From the NCBI RefSeq assembly GCF_030066995.1, contig NZ_JASJAP010000001.1, forward strand, positions 124,001 through 188,000: a stretch of DNA of 64,000 bases, in the 5' to 3' direction. This document shows positions 1 through 8,022 of the stretch, one piece after another (positions within the stretch are counted from its first letter, which is position 1; each line of letters opens with the position of its first letter). Position numbers and translations under genes: made by a program. Source of the DNA: Erythrobacter sp. Lineage in GTDB: Bacteria > Pseudomonadota > Alphaproteobacteria > Sphingomonadales > Sphingomonadaceae. The notes under the pieces are model-generated. The model made no database searches. It was not told the origin of the DNA and was given only the letters and a program-made list of their open reading frames with translations.

Positions 1-208
1 CGAGATCGAAAGGCACGCGCACCAGGCGCTGTCGGATCGTCGTTGACAGCCGCATCCGGCTTTCAATGAAGGCGAGGATATCCTTGAATCGCACGAAACC
101 GCCCGGCGCGGTCTCCGGATTATAAATCAGCAGGTTCCCGATATGCATGGGTGAATTGGGCGATTCCATCGCTACAAACGATGAATCCATGCCTTGCAAT
201 TGCCGCAA
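1..208 (-). CDS. Wax ester synthase/diacylglycerol acyltransferase, N-terminal fragment
   Basis: Partial gene running off the left edge; 69 codons are visible. The family (WS/DGAT) esterifies fatty acyl-CoA with alcohols or diacylglycerol to make neutral storage lipid. The visible part shows the family N-terminus: DSSFVAMESPNSPMHIGNLL matches the usual pattern of a D-x-x-F start followed by PMHxG. The HHxxxD active site lies beyond the window. I place the start at a TTG (206-208), because AGGAG lies about seven bases upstream and the peptide then begins LRQLQGMDSS, like other family members. A downstream ATG at 188-190 would cut this off. The identification is fairly firm; the start is inferred. 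Confidence 0.75.
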   Translation of the reverse strand, partial: MRQLQGMDSSFVAMESPNSPMHIGNLLIYNPETAPGGFVRFKDILAFIESRMRLSTTIRQRLVRVPFDL

Positions 209-306
209 GTTGTTCTCCTGTCCCCGTTTTCGCCCGTTCTTGAGCTCTTTTGCCAAGAGGTAAGGCGGTTTTGGGCCGCCTGCAAGGTAACGCGCGGGTC
301 AACCTC

Positions 307-1482
307 TTAGACGGCCAGCGCCCGCCCGCAGGCCACACCGCTCGCCCAGGCCCATTGAAAATTGTAGCCGCCCAGCCATCCGGTGACGTCGACCGCCTCG
401 CCAATCGCATAGAGGCCGGGGACACTCCTGGTCTCCATGGTTTGCGAGGACAGCTCGGCTGTGGAGATACCGCCAAGGGTCACTTCCGCCTTGGCAAAGC
501 CCTCGCTTCCGCTTGGAGTGAAGCGCCAATCGGCGAGCCGCTGGGCCGCAGCGCGCAGCGTCTTGTCGGAGGTGTTGCCCAATTCCCGAGCAATCTCAAG
601 CCGATCCGCCAGAGCGTCCGCCAGCCGGTCCGGCAGGTGTTCCCGAAGCGCTGTCTTCAGCGTGGCGCGCGGGCGATCCCGCTTGGCGGCGAGGAGCCAA
701 TCGGATTCCGCAGCCGGCAGGAACGCTATGCCAATGTCCTCGCCAGGGCGCCAATAGGACGAGATCTGCAAGATGGCGGGGCCCGAAAGGCCCTTGTGCG
801 TGAACAGCGCGGCCTCTTCGAAACTGGTCTTGCCGTGGCTCGCGCGCACCGGCGCGGAGACCCCGGACAGGTCGCGAAACAAAACGTCTTTTCCGCCGAG
901 TGTTAGCGGGACGAGGGCGGGGCGCGGCTCAATGACTTTGAGGCCGAACTGGCGCGCCAGATCGTAAGCGAAGCCGGTGGCTCCCATCTTCGAGATCGAC
1001 GGACCACCGGTGGCGATCACGAGACCTGGCGCCGAGTAACGGATCCCGTTGGCCGAGACTGCAAAATCCCCGCCGTCCTTCGTCACTGCGGTCACATCCG
1101 CCTCGCAAATCACATCAACACTGGGCCCGCATTCGTCGAGCAGCATCTCCACGATCTGTTTGGCCGAGCCATCGCAAAATAGCTGCCCCAGAGTCTTCTC
1201 GTGCCACGCGATCGCGTGTTTCTCGACCAGCGCGATGAAATCGGCGGGGGTGTAGCGCGCCAGCGCGGACTTTGCGAAATGCGGGTTGGAGGACAGATAG
1301 TTGCCCGGGCCAGCGCCAAGATTGGTGAAGTTGCAGCGCCCACCGCCGGAAATCAGGATCTTCTTGCCCGGTTTCGCCGCTTTTTCGAGCACCGCAACGC
1401 GCAGGCCACGCTGCCCGGCGACGGCGGCGCACATCAGCCCGGCGGCGCCCGCGCCCAGAATTATGACATCGTATGATTGCAC
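307..1482 (-). CDS. BaiN/HI0933-family FAD-dependent oxidoreductase
   Basis: Flavoprotein of about 391 residues. The N-terminus VQSYDVIILGAGAAGLMCA carries the FAD dinucleotide-binding GxGxxG at residues 10-15, followed by the family signature GKKILISGGGRCNFTN and, in the middle, VIATGGPSISKMGATG. Near the end, GLYAIGEAVDVTGWLGGYN is the second FAD motif typical of this family. Substrates of most members are unknown; some reduce bile-acid intermediates, which is not implied here. The start is taken as GTG at 1480-1482 because the flavin fold begins there; a longer frame upstream would overlap uvrC, which is divergent. No clear Shine-Dalgarno was seen. Confidence 0.85.
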   Translation of the reverse strand: MQSYDVIILGAGAAGLMCAAVAGQRGLRVAVLEKAAKPGKKILISGGGRCNFTNLGAGPGNYLSSNPHFAKSALARYTPADFIALVEKHAIAWHEKTLGQLFCDGSAKQIVEMLLDECGPSVDVICEADVTAVTKDGGDFAVSANGIRYSAPGLVIATGGPSISKMGATGFAYDLARQFGLKVIEPRPALVPLTLGGKDVLFRDLSGVSAPVRASHGKTSFEEAALFTHKGLSGPAILQISSYWRPGEDIGIAFLPAAESDWLLAAKRDRPRATLKTALREHLPDRLADALADRLEIARELGNTSDKTLRAAAQRLADWRFTPSGSEGFAKAEVTLGGISTAELSSQTMETRSVPGLYAIGEAVDVTGWLGGYNFQWAWASGVACGRALAV

Positions 1483-1547
1483 GCGATTGCCGATAGTGGG
1501 GTGCGCGCGGATTGCCAACGCACCCTCGCAATCCCTATCTGGAAGGC

Positions 1548-3515
1548 ATGTCGAAAGCTGAGGCAGGCTCCCCCCACGACCCACGCGGGGCCGAGCGGTT
1601 CAACGAGAGCCGCGCGGCCTACACCGTCGCGTCCGCGCAGCCCAATCTCGAAGCGGGCGTGGAGGCGATCCGTAACACGCTCGCCACGCTAAAACCCGTT
1701 CCGGGTGTCTACCGGATGTGTGATGCACGGGGCGATGTGCTCTATGTTGGCAAGGCGCGCAGCCTTAAGGCGCGGGTGGCGAATTACACTCAGGTCAATC
1801 AGCTCACGACCCGGCTTGAGCGTATGGTCTCGCAGTGCCGCTCGATGGAAATCGTGACGACGAATTCCGAGGCCGAAGCGCTGCTGCTGGAGGCGCAACT
1901 GATCAAGCGCTTTCGTCCGCCTTTCAACGTGTTGTTGCGCGATGATAAAAGCTTTCCGTTCATTCTGTTGCGCGCCGATCACGAGTTTCCCCGCATCCAC
2001 AAGCATCGCGGCGCGCGTCGGGCGAAGGGCAATTACTACGGGCCGTTCGCGAGCGCCGGGAGCGTCAACACCACGCTTAACGCCCTGCAGAAGCTCTTCC
2101 TTCTAAGGTCTTGTACGGATAGCTTTTTCAACAATCGTGACCGGCCCTGCCTGCTTTACCAGATCAAGCGCTGCTCGGCTCCGTGCGTCGGGCGGATTGA
2201 TGAGGAGGGCTATGACGCGCTTGTCAAACAGGCGAAGGACTTCCTCGCGGGCAGGTCCAGTCAGGTGCAGGCTGACCTCGAAAAGCAGATGGCGAAGGCG
2301 GCCGAAGAGCTCGATTTCGAAACCGCCGCGATCCTGCGCGATCGCTTGCGCGCGGCGACCTTCATTCAAGGCTCGCAGGCGATCAATGCGCGCACCGTCG
2401 GCGATGCGGATGTGTTCGCGCTCGCCAGCAAGGGCGGCCATGTCGGCGTCCAGGCCTTCTTCATTCGCGGCGGGCAGAACTGGGGGCACCGCGCGTTCTT
2501 TCCGAGCCACACCAAGGACGTGGACGAGGGGCAGGTGCTCGCCGACGTCATGCTGCAGTTCTACGAAGAAGTGCCGCCGCCGCCCACCGTGCTGGTTGAT
2601 CGGGAGCTGCCCGAAAGCGCCCTGATCGAAGCGGCCTTGTCGGAACTTGCGGGAAAGAAGGTCGTCATCGCGATCCCGCAGCGCGGCGACCGGCGCAAAC
2701 TGCTGCAGCAAGCCGAGCGCAACGCCGTCGAAGCGTTGGAGCGGCGGCTCGCAGAGAAGGGCACCAAGGCCAAGGTCAACCGGGAACTCGCCGAGTTCCT
2801 CGAACTGGACGAGCCGCCCGAACGGATCGAGGTGTACGACAACAGCCATATTCAGGGCGCCAAGGCGGTGGGCGCGATGGTGGTCGCCAGCCCTGATGGT
2901 TTCGAGAAGTCGCAATATCGCAAGTTCAACATTCGCGAAGCGCAGTCGGACGACGATTTCGGGATGATGCGCGAGGTGATGCAACGGCGTTTCCGCAAGT
3001 TCGCGGAGGGCGTCGAGCCCGCTGAGCCGGGCTCGGGCAAGAAGGGGCACGAGACCATCCTGCCGGATCTGCTCCTGATCGACGGGGGCAAGGGACAGGT
3101 CTCCAGCGTGATGAACGTGCTGGAAGAGTATGGTCTGGCGGATGAGTTTGCCGTCATCGGCATCGCCAAAGGCCCGCATCACGGGCGCGAAGGACGAGAG
3201 GTGTTCCACTTTCCGGACGGGCGCGAAAAGACGCTTCCCACCAACTCGCCGGTCCTCTTCTACGCCCAGCGCCTGCGCGATGAGGTCCATCGCTATGTCA
3301 TCGGCGCGCATCGCGCCAAGCGCTCCAAGGCGATCACGGCAAGCCCGCTGGATGAGATCCCCGGCATCGGCCCGGCCCGCAAACGCGCGCTGCTCTTGCA
3401 TTTCGGCACAGCCAGCAAGGTGCGCGCCGCCGCTCTCGAAGACCTGCAACGCGCGCCGGGGGTGAGCGAAAAGGTGGCGCGCCAGATTTACGACTTTTAC
3501 CATGCGGGCGGCTAG
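1548..3515 (+). CDS. uvrC: UvrABC system protein C (excinuclease subunit)
   Basis: Makes the two incisions flanking a DNA lesion in nucleotide excision repair, acting with UvrA and UvrB in the cytoplasm. The product is about 655 residues. An N-terminal GIY-YIG nuclease is visible (PVPGVYRMCDARGDVLYVGK), then the Cys-containing RDRPCLLYQIKRCSAPCVG segment, a UVR domain for UvrB binding, the RNase-H-like C nuclease with VYDNSHIQGA and LLIDGGKGQ, and a C-terminal double helix-hairpin-helix (IPGIGPARKRALL). I chose ATG 1548 (MSKAEAG) behind GGAAGG; an in-frame ATG at 1512 is possible. A short inverted repeat overlaps its stop codon. Confidence 0.95.
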   Translation: MSKAEAGSPHDPRGAERFNESRAAYTVASAQPNLEAGVEAIRNTLATLKPVPGVYRMCDARGDVLYVGKARSLKARVANYTQVNQLTTRLERMVSQCRSMEIVTTNSEAEALLLEAQLIKRFRPPFNVLLRDDKSFPFILLRADHEFPRIHKHRGARRAKGNYYGPFASAGSVNTTLNALQKLFLLRSCTDSFFNNRDRPCLLYQIKRCSAPCVGRIDEEGYDALVKQAKDFLAGRSSQVQADLEKQMAKAAEELDFETAAILRDRLRAATFIQGSQAINARTVGDADVFALASKGGHVGVQAFFIRGGQNWGHRAFFPSHTKDVDEGQVLADVMLQFYEEVPPPPTVLVDRELPESALIEAALSELAGKKVVIAIPQRGDRRKLLQQAERNAVEALERRLAEKGTKAKVNRELAEFLELDEPPERIEVYDNSHIQGAKAVGAMVVASPDGFEKSQYRKFNIREAQSDDDFGMMREVMQRRFRKFAEGVEPAEPGSGKKGHETILPDLLLIDGGKGQVSSVMNVLEEYGLADEFAVIGIAKGPHHGREGREVFHFPDGREKTLPTNSPVLFYAQRLRDEVHRYVIGAHRAKRSKAITASPLDEIPGIGPARKRALLLHFGTASKVRAAALEDLQRAPGVSEKVARQIYDFYHAGG

Positions 3516-3531
3516 TCGCTTTCAAGCGACT
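3514..3531 (+). terminator. Short inverted repeat at the uvrC stop
   Basis: AGTCGCTTTCAAGCGACT forms an eight-base-pair stem with almost no loop directly at the uvrC stop codon. There is no T-run after it, so intrinsic termination is doubtful; it may only protect the mRNA end. Confidence 0.3.
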
Positions 3532-3667
3532 GATCCACCTTATTGCGCGATCCATTTGCGACGAGCCTCCGTAGAATCCCCCGAAAACCGAGCGATTTGA
3601 ACGGTCTGTTTCCACACCTGATATTTACCTTACTCCGATATCCCATGCTGGTGTTGAGGAACGCGCT

Positions 3668-5986
3668 TTGTTTGATCTAGTTCGCAAGACCTTCGCGACG
3701 CCGCGGGTGCGTCACTGCGCCGTCGCTATCGCGCTGGCGGTTCTTTTTGCGCTCCTGACACTTTTGCGGCCGCTCGATGTTGCGCTTTGGTCGACGCAAA
3801 CAAAGCTCACATCTTACGAACCGAGCGGGTCGATCGTCCTTGTGAAAGACGACGATGGTGTCGCGCAAAACTCGGTGATTGTAACCAACACTCTTTTGCG
3901 CGAGGCACTGGAGCAGCTTCAGAATTCGGACGCCCATCGGATTGTCATCGACACTCCGCTGCGCAAGAGCAACGATCCTGTGATCGACGATGGGCTTCGT
4001 GCTGCGATCCTCGCCATGCGTGATCGTGCGCTGATCGCCACACCGGTCGGCGACGGCGCTTACGTCTCTGGCGTACGCCACCAAAATGCGGGCATCTTCG
4101 GCAACGTCGCACCGATCGTAAGCAGCGATCTGGAGACTGACTTTCTCGACTTTGTTTGGTCGATAGAGCCGACCTACGGCTCAGGAAGTGAGAGCCACCC
4201 AGCGCTCTGGACGGTGCTTGCTGAGAAACAGCGCACGCACGGTGCGATCTATCTCGATTACTCGCTCAAGGCGGCGGCGCTGCCTGTCGTCCAGATTTCC
4301 GATCTCGCAGCCGGCAAAGAATCCGCGATCGAGCAGGTAAGCGGAAAACAGGTCGTCATCGCCGCGCTTGCCGGCGACGAACGTGTGTTGAAAGCGCCAG
4401 ACGGACAGGATTTGAATTTTTCCTCCGCTTACGTCCATATCGTTGCCGCTGAGACCGCGCTGGGTGGCGGGGGCTCTCTCATCTCGACAAGGTATGCAAT
4501 CCCCATATTCGGCGCGGCACTGCTCTTGCTGGTGTGCGCTCCTCTGAGTCGGCGATGGCGGCGTGTTGGCTACGTTGCCTGGGTGGGCCTGTTCGCCGTT
4601 GCATTCGGTCTCGGGACGATCCTTGGGCATAGGGTCATGTTGGTTGATCCTTTTGTGATCGCGATCGTGTTTGCCTTCATGCGGGCCTCGGCCAATTATC
4701 GGCGCCGCCATCTCTACATTGACGCTCAGAGCCGTCTGCCCAATTTTACCGCGTTTCGACGTCATGTTGAGGCGCAAGGCCTGCTGGAAGAGCACGTTCT
4801 CGTTATCGCGAAGGTCGCCAGACTCGATGCGATCTTCGCAACTCTCAAAGGTAATGAGCAGGGCGAATATCTGCGTCAGGTCGCAAGCCGCCTGGCGTTG
4901 GGCGAGACCGGGGCCATCGTCTTTCACGACGGTGGAAAATACCTCGGTATGGTCTTCAAGCGTTCCGACTACGCCGATTTGCAGGGCCATTTGGAAGGCT
5001 TGCGCGCCATCGCCTCGCAGGCGGTCATGGTCGATGGCACCCCAATCGATGTGGCTATCACGATTGGCGTTGATCAGTCTTTCAACGGCGATGTTTCAAA
5101 CCGCATCAGTTCAGCGATCGCCGCAGCCGACCAAGCTCGCGAAGCCTATCGTCCCGTGTTTATCATCTCCGACTTTCAGGCTGACAGCGAGGAATGGGAT
5201 CACTCGCTGCAATCGCGTCTGGAAAACGCGCTTTCGGAAAACCGGATTTCGGTGAAGCTTCAGCCGAAGGTCGATATGCAGTCGGGCCTGTTTGTTGGCG
5301 CCGAGGCGTTGGCTCGGTGGACAGACCAACAGCGCGGGGAAATCCCGCCGGTTCGTTTCATCCTTCAATGCGAGCGGGCGGGGCGCCTCGACGATCTTAC
5401 AAAACGGGTGATGGAAAAGAGCATGAAAGCCTCCATCGCGCTCGCCGCCAAGAACCTTCCGGCCAAAATCTCTGTCAACGTCTCGGCAATACAGTTTGTC
5501 GACAGCCGGATCGTCGACCTTGTCGAAATGGCGCTCAGCGCAACCGGAGCCGATCCTGAAAACATCATGATCGAAATCACCGAGACCGCGCGCGTCGAGA
5601 ACCTGGTGCGCGCGCGCTCGATCATGGAAGAGATCAAGGCGTTTGGCGTTGAGTTCTCGATCGATGATTTCGGTGTTGGAAGCGGCAATCTTGACGCGCT
5701 TTACGGGCTGCCCTTCGACGAGATGAAGATTGATCGCATGTTCTCGAACGAGGTCACGCGCTGCCCACGAGCAAATGCGGTGGTGGCTTCCATGCTCGAG
5801 CTCTCGCGCGCCTTTGGCATTCGGAGTGTGGTAGAGGGGGTTGATCACCTCGCAACCTTCGAAGTGTTGCGCGACATGGGCGGGGATCTTGCGCAAGGTT
5901 TTTGCATCGCCCGCCCGCAGACCCTGCCGCTCTTGACCGAGACCTTGCGTCTTCAGGCGACCAGTCAATTGCGGAGATTGCCTTAG
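3668..5986 (+). CDS. CHASE2 sensor with degenerate GGDEF and intact EAL domain
   Basis: Inner-membrane c-di-GMP phosphodiesterase, 772 residues. An N-terminal membrane helix (about 14-34) precedes a periplasmic CHASE2-like sensor with VIDTPLRKSNDPVIDDG, then three closely spaced helices around residues 275-340. The following GGDEF-like domain has lost its signature (FHDGGKYLGMVF in its place), so it should not make c-di-GMP. The EAL domain keeps the catalytic set: EALAR, NVSAIQF, EITE, DDFG, MKIDR, EGV and QGF. It therefore probably degrades c-di-GMP, with the dead GGDEF as a regulatory module. The start is a TTG preceded by GAGGA; it is a lone gene between uvrC and a tiny ORF. Confidence 0.85.
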   Translation: MFDLVRKTFATPRVRHCAVAIALAVLFALLTLLRPLDVALWSTQTKLTSYEPSGSIVLVKDDDGVAQNSVIVTNTLLREALEQLQNSDAHRIVIDTPLRKSNDPVIDDGLRAAILAMRDRALIATPVGDGAYVSGVRHQNAGIFGNVAPIVSSDLETDFLDFVWSIEPTYGSGSESHPALWTVLAEKQRTHGAIYLDYSLKAAALPVVQISDLAAGKESAIEQVSGKQVVIAALAGDERVLKAPDGQDLNFSSAYVHIVAAETALGGGGSLISTRYAIPIFGAALLLLVCAPLSRRWRRVGYVAWVGLFAVAFGLGTILGHRVMLVDPFVIAIVFAFMRASANYRRRHLYIDAQSRLPNFTAFRRHVEAQGLLEEHVLVIAKVARLDAIFATLKGNEQGEYLRQVASRLALGETGAIVFHDGGKYLGMVFKRSDYADLQGHLEGLRAIASQAVMVDGTPIDVAITIGVDQSFNGDVSNRISSAIAAADQAREAYRPVFIISDFQADSEEWDHSLQSRLENALSENRISVKLQPKVDMQSGLFVGAEALARWTDQQRGEIPPVRFILQCERAGRLDDLTKRVMEKSMKASIALAAKNLPAKISVNVSAIQFVDSRIVDLVEMALSATGADPENIMIEITETARVENLVRARSIMEEIKAFGVEFSIDDFGVGSGNLDALYGLPFDEMKIDRMFSNEVTRCPRANAVVASMLELSRAFGIRSVVEGVDHLATFEVLRDMGGDLAQGFCIARPQTLPLLTETLRLQATSQLRRLP

Positions 5987-6057
5987 GGTTAATACTTTAC
6001 AAACAGGAATGGTTAAGCTAATCCTTGCGGGAATTTAAACCCAAAAGGAGTTTAGAC

Positions 6058-6093
6058 ATGGGCCGTTCAATCTGGGACTGGATCTTCCGTTAA
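6058..6093 (+). CDS. Eleven-residue putative microprotein MGRSIWDWIFR
   Basis: ATG followed by ten sense codons and TAA encodes MGRSIWDWIFR. The start sits seven bases behind AAAAGGAG, one of the best Shine-Dalgarno matches in the window, and a strong intrinsic terminator follows 22 bases after the stop. The peptide is amphipathic, with two tryptophans and arginines at both ends. Seen: a complete expression unit of under 100 bases. Inferred: a translated membrane-interacting peptide, or a leader peptide. No function is known to me. The gene before it ends 72 bases upstream, so it could also be the tail of that transcript. Confidence 0.5.
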   Translation: MGRSIWDWIFR

Positions 6094-6114
6094 ATCGATC
6101 CGAAAAGCGATTAG

Positions 6115-6142
6115 AAGGGCCCTGCGTTGCAGGGCCCTTTTT
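6115..6142 (+). terminator. Intrinsic terminator after the 11-codon ORF
   Basis: AAGGGCCCTGC and GCAGGGCCCTT form a perfect 11-base-pair stem around the loop GTT, followed by TTTTTC continuing into a T-rich stretch. It ends transcripts coming from the EAL gene and the microprotein ORF. Confidence 0.9.
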
Positions 6143-6237
6143 CGTTTTAGCGTGTGTTTTCAAAGGCTTTCGAGAAGTCCGTTGTCGTGGGAGGACCGGG
6201 GGAAACCCCAACTGGACCGCCTTACGCGTTTCACCTA

Positions 6238-6252
6238 GCTTGATGATCAAGC
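6238..6252. promoter_or_regulatory. Perfect 15-base palindrome, likely MarR operator
   Basis: GCTTGATGATCAAGC is a perfect inverted repeat (seven-base arms around a central G), 22 bases before the GTG start of the MarR-family gene. MarR dimers usually bind palindromes of this size and often control their own promoter. Assignment as an autoregulatory operator is inferred from position only. Confidence 0.55.
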
Positions 6253-6273
6253 CTTTAGGGACACATTTCCCAG

Positions 6274-6717
6274 GTGGGCGAATCGCAGACCAACGAACTC
6301 CTTGACGCCATGCGCGCGCTGCAGACGGCGCTCGACCGGCACGATTTCGCCGTCAGCGCGGCGCGCTCGATCGGGCGCAGCGATTGGCGTTGCCTGCAAG
6401 CGCTCGTCGCAGCAGGGGGTCTTTCGCCTCGCGCGATCCAGCAGGAGCTTGGACTGACAAGCGGGAGCGTGACCGCGCTGATCGACCGATTGGAAGACCG
6501 CCATCTCGTCGCCCGCCGACCAGATCCCGCTGATCGTCGCGCCATACGGGTTGAACCCCTAGAAGCGGCGCACCGCCTTGTTGTCGATGCGTCGGTTTCC
6601 TTGTTCGAGACCACCGACCGGCTGAGTGAGCGGTGGGGTGGGGAGCGGACCCGATCAACCCGGCAGGCCTGTCATGATCTGGCCCGTCTCGTCGAATGGG
6701 CTTCCCAGCGCGTCTAG
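6274..6717 (+). CDS. MarR-family transcriptional regulator
   Basis: Small winged-helix regulator of 147 residues. The core LSPRAIQQELGLTSGSVTAL (about residues 50-69) is the DNA-reading helix-turn-helix, followed by IDRLEDRHLVARRPDPADRR, the typical MarR wing. The flanking helices should form the dimer interface that usually binds a small ligand. I use the GTG at 6274; an ATG at 6310 in the same frame leaves the DNA-binding part complete. A perfect palindrome just upstream suggests self-repression. No obvious co-transcribed target gene lies next to it: the next gene, sodB, is convergent and separated by a two-way terminator. Confidence 0.85.
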   Translation: MGESQTNELLDAMRALQTALDRHDFAVSAARSIGRSDWRCLQALVAAGGLSPRAIQQELGLTSGSVTALIDRLEDRHLVARRPDPADRRAIRVEPLEAAHRLVVDASVSLFETTDRLSERWGGERTRSTRQACHDLARLVEWASQRV

Positions 6718-6747
6718 GGCCTCAAGATGTCCAAACGCAGAAAGAAC

Positions 6748-6781
6748 AAGCCCCGCTGGCCATAACGGCGCAGCGGGGCTG
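6748..6781. terminator. Bidirectional terminator between marR-like gene and sodB
   Basis: AGCCCCGCTG (6749-6758) and CAGCGGGGCT (6771-6780) form a ten-base-pair stem with a 12-base loop, placed between two convergent genes. The flanking T/A runs are short, so efficiency is uncertain. Confidence 0.7.
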
Positions 6782-6817
6782 TGTCTCTTCGCCCGTAATG
6801 TGGGGGGCGAAAGCCGC

Positions 6818-7423
6818 CTAGTTCGGGTAGGTCCAGGCCGTGCCGCGCGCCAGGTTCTCGCTTGCGAACGCCCAGTTGAGCTTCCCGTCAACCACCGCGT
6901 CGAGATAAGCGGGGCGCTTGTTCTGGTGATCGATGTAGTAGGCGTGTTCCCAGACATCGATAACAAGCAGCGGGTTGAAGCCGCTGTCGGCCAGCGTGTC
7001 GCCGTCATGCGTCTCTTCGATCGAGAGCTTGCCATCCTTCTCAGCCAGCCAGACCCAGCCGCTCGCGAAGTGACCAGCGCCGCGGGCTTTAAGCTGCTCT
7101 TTGAGCTCATCCATCGAACCGAACGCTTCCTCGATCTTGGCGGCCAATTCGGCCGAAGGAGCGGTCTCTTCGTTGGTCATCGAAAGCCAGTAAAAGCCGT
7201 GATTGTAGGTTTGGGCTGCGTTGTTGAAGAGCCCCTGATTGCTGCCGCGCGCGGCGACGACGATCGCCTCGAGCGCGGCGTCGGCGTGGTCAGTCCCGTC
7301 AATCGCGGCGTTCATTTTGTCGATGTACGTCTGGTGGTGCTTGCCGTGGTGAAACGACAGGGTCTTTGCCGAAATAGCCGGGTCAAGATCGGCGTAGGGG
7401 AGATCGATGAGGTTGAAAGCCAT
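6818..7423 (-). CDS. sodB: Superoxide dismutase, Fe type
   Basis: Converts superoxide to oxygen and hydrogen peroxide in the cytoplasm. The product has 201 residues, the usual length. The metal ligands are visible: a His in HHGKHHQTYIDKMN near the N-terminus, the His of NHGFYW, and Asp and His in DVWEHAYYIDHQNKR. The Gln of NNAAQTYNH is in the position typical of the iron form rather than the manganese form. I start at the ATG 7423 (MAFNLIDLPY) rather than the longer frame, since the fold begins there. It is transcribed alone, convergent with the MarR gene. Confidence 0.95.
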   Translation of the reverse strand: MAFNLIDLPYADLDPAISAKTLSFHHGKHHQTYIDKMNAAIDGTDHADAALEAIVVAARGSNQGLFNNAAQTYNHGFYWLSMTNEETAPSAELAAKIEEAFGSMDELKEQLKARGAGHFASGWVWLAEKDGKLSIEETHDGDTLADSGFNPLLVIDVWEHAYYIDHQNKRPAYLDAVVDGKLNWAFASENLARGTAWTYPN

Positions 7424-7619
7424 GACTGCGTCTCTCTCTGTTTGCTCTTGGTGGGTTCCCCTTAGCAATGCGCGTCGCAAACAAAAGTTGCAATTTTGCG
7501 CCGAGGGTTCCCGCTAATGAGGGCCAAGACATCGCGATAGGCTATTCGCGTGCGTTATCGGTCACTTATTGAGCTGTGCCCTTGCCCAGCGGCACAGAGT
7601 TAGCTAATCGAAGGAAACG

Positions 7620-7988
7620 ATGTGGGGGTGGCAAATCAAACGAATACGGGACCACGCGATGGATCCCGATCTTCCTTACAAGAGCTTTGCGCTCTTTCGG
7701 AAGTCAAAGCGTATCAAGCGCGGGGACATTGTTCTGATTGACCATCCTGAATACGGCCTTCTTGTCCGAAAGGTCGCCGCTATAAGCATGAATGGGCGTG
7801 TGGGACTACGCGGTGTGTCGCGCGCGACGAGCGGGGCCCGACGCCTTGGCAACTTGGATCGCGACCTGGTCGCGGGCAAGCTGGTTTTCAGGATGATTTG
7901 GGCCCGGCTCCTACCGCATTTCAAGAGTTCAATAGGATCCCGAGACCCTGACCCCCACGGCATGGATGAAGCGTCCCCGGCCGAGTGA
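7620..7988 (+). CDS. S26/S24-like signal-peptidase homologue lacking the catalytic Ser
   Basis: Protein of 122 residues resembling the short S26 proteases related to nickel-SOD maturation enzymes. The expected order is present: a PxLxxxSFxLF segment, RIKRGDIVLIDHPEYG, then VRKV, which holds the general-base lysine. However, the nucleophile motif, normally Ser-Met-x-Pro, reads HAMDPDLP (residues 12-19), with Ala (codon GCG) in place of Ser. Seen: the substitution. Inferred: an inactive homologue, or a protein with another role. The start ATG follows AAGGAAACG. It lies divergent from sodB, 196 bases away; sodB encodes an iron enzyme and would not need such processing. Confidence 0.55.
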   Translation: MWGWQIKRIRDHAMDPDLPYKSFALFRKSKRIKRGDIVLIDHPEYGLLVRKVAAISMNGRVGLRGVSRATSGARRLGNLDRDLVAGKLVFRMIWARLLPHFKSSIGSRDPDPHGMDEASPAE

Positions 7989-8022
7989 TCGTCCTATTGC
8001 CGTGGGCGACGCCCTCCCCGCG

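Noticed and set aside
2103..3503. 466-codon minus-strand frame
   Set aside because: Antisense of uvrC; no ribosome site or motif.
6240..6250. TTGATGATCAA as an FNR site
   Set aside because: The half sites are separated by one base instead of four, so FNR would not fit. It is better read as a MarR palindrome.
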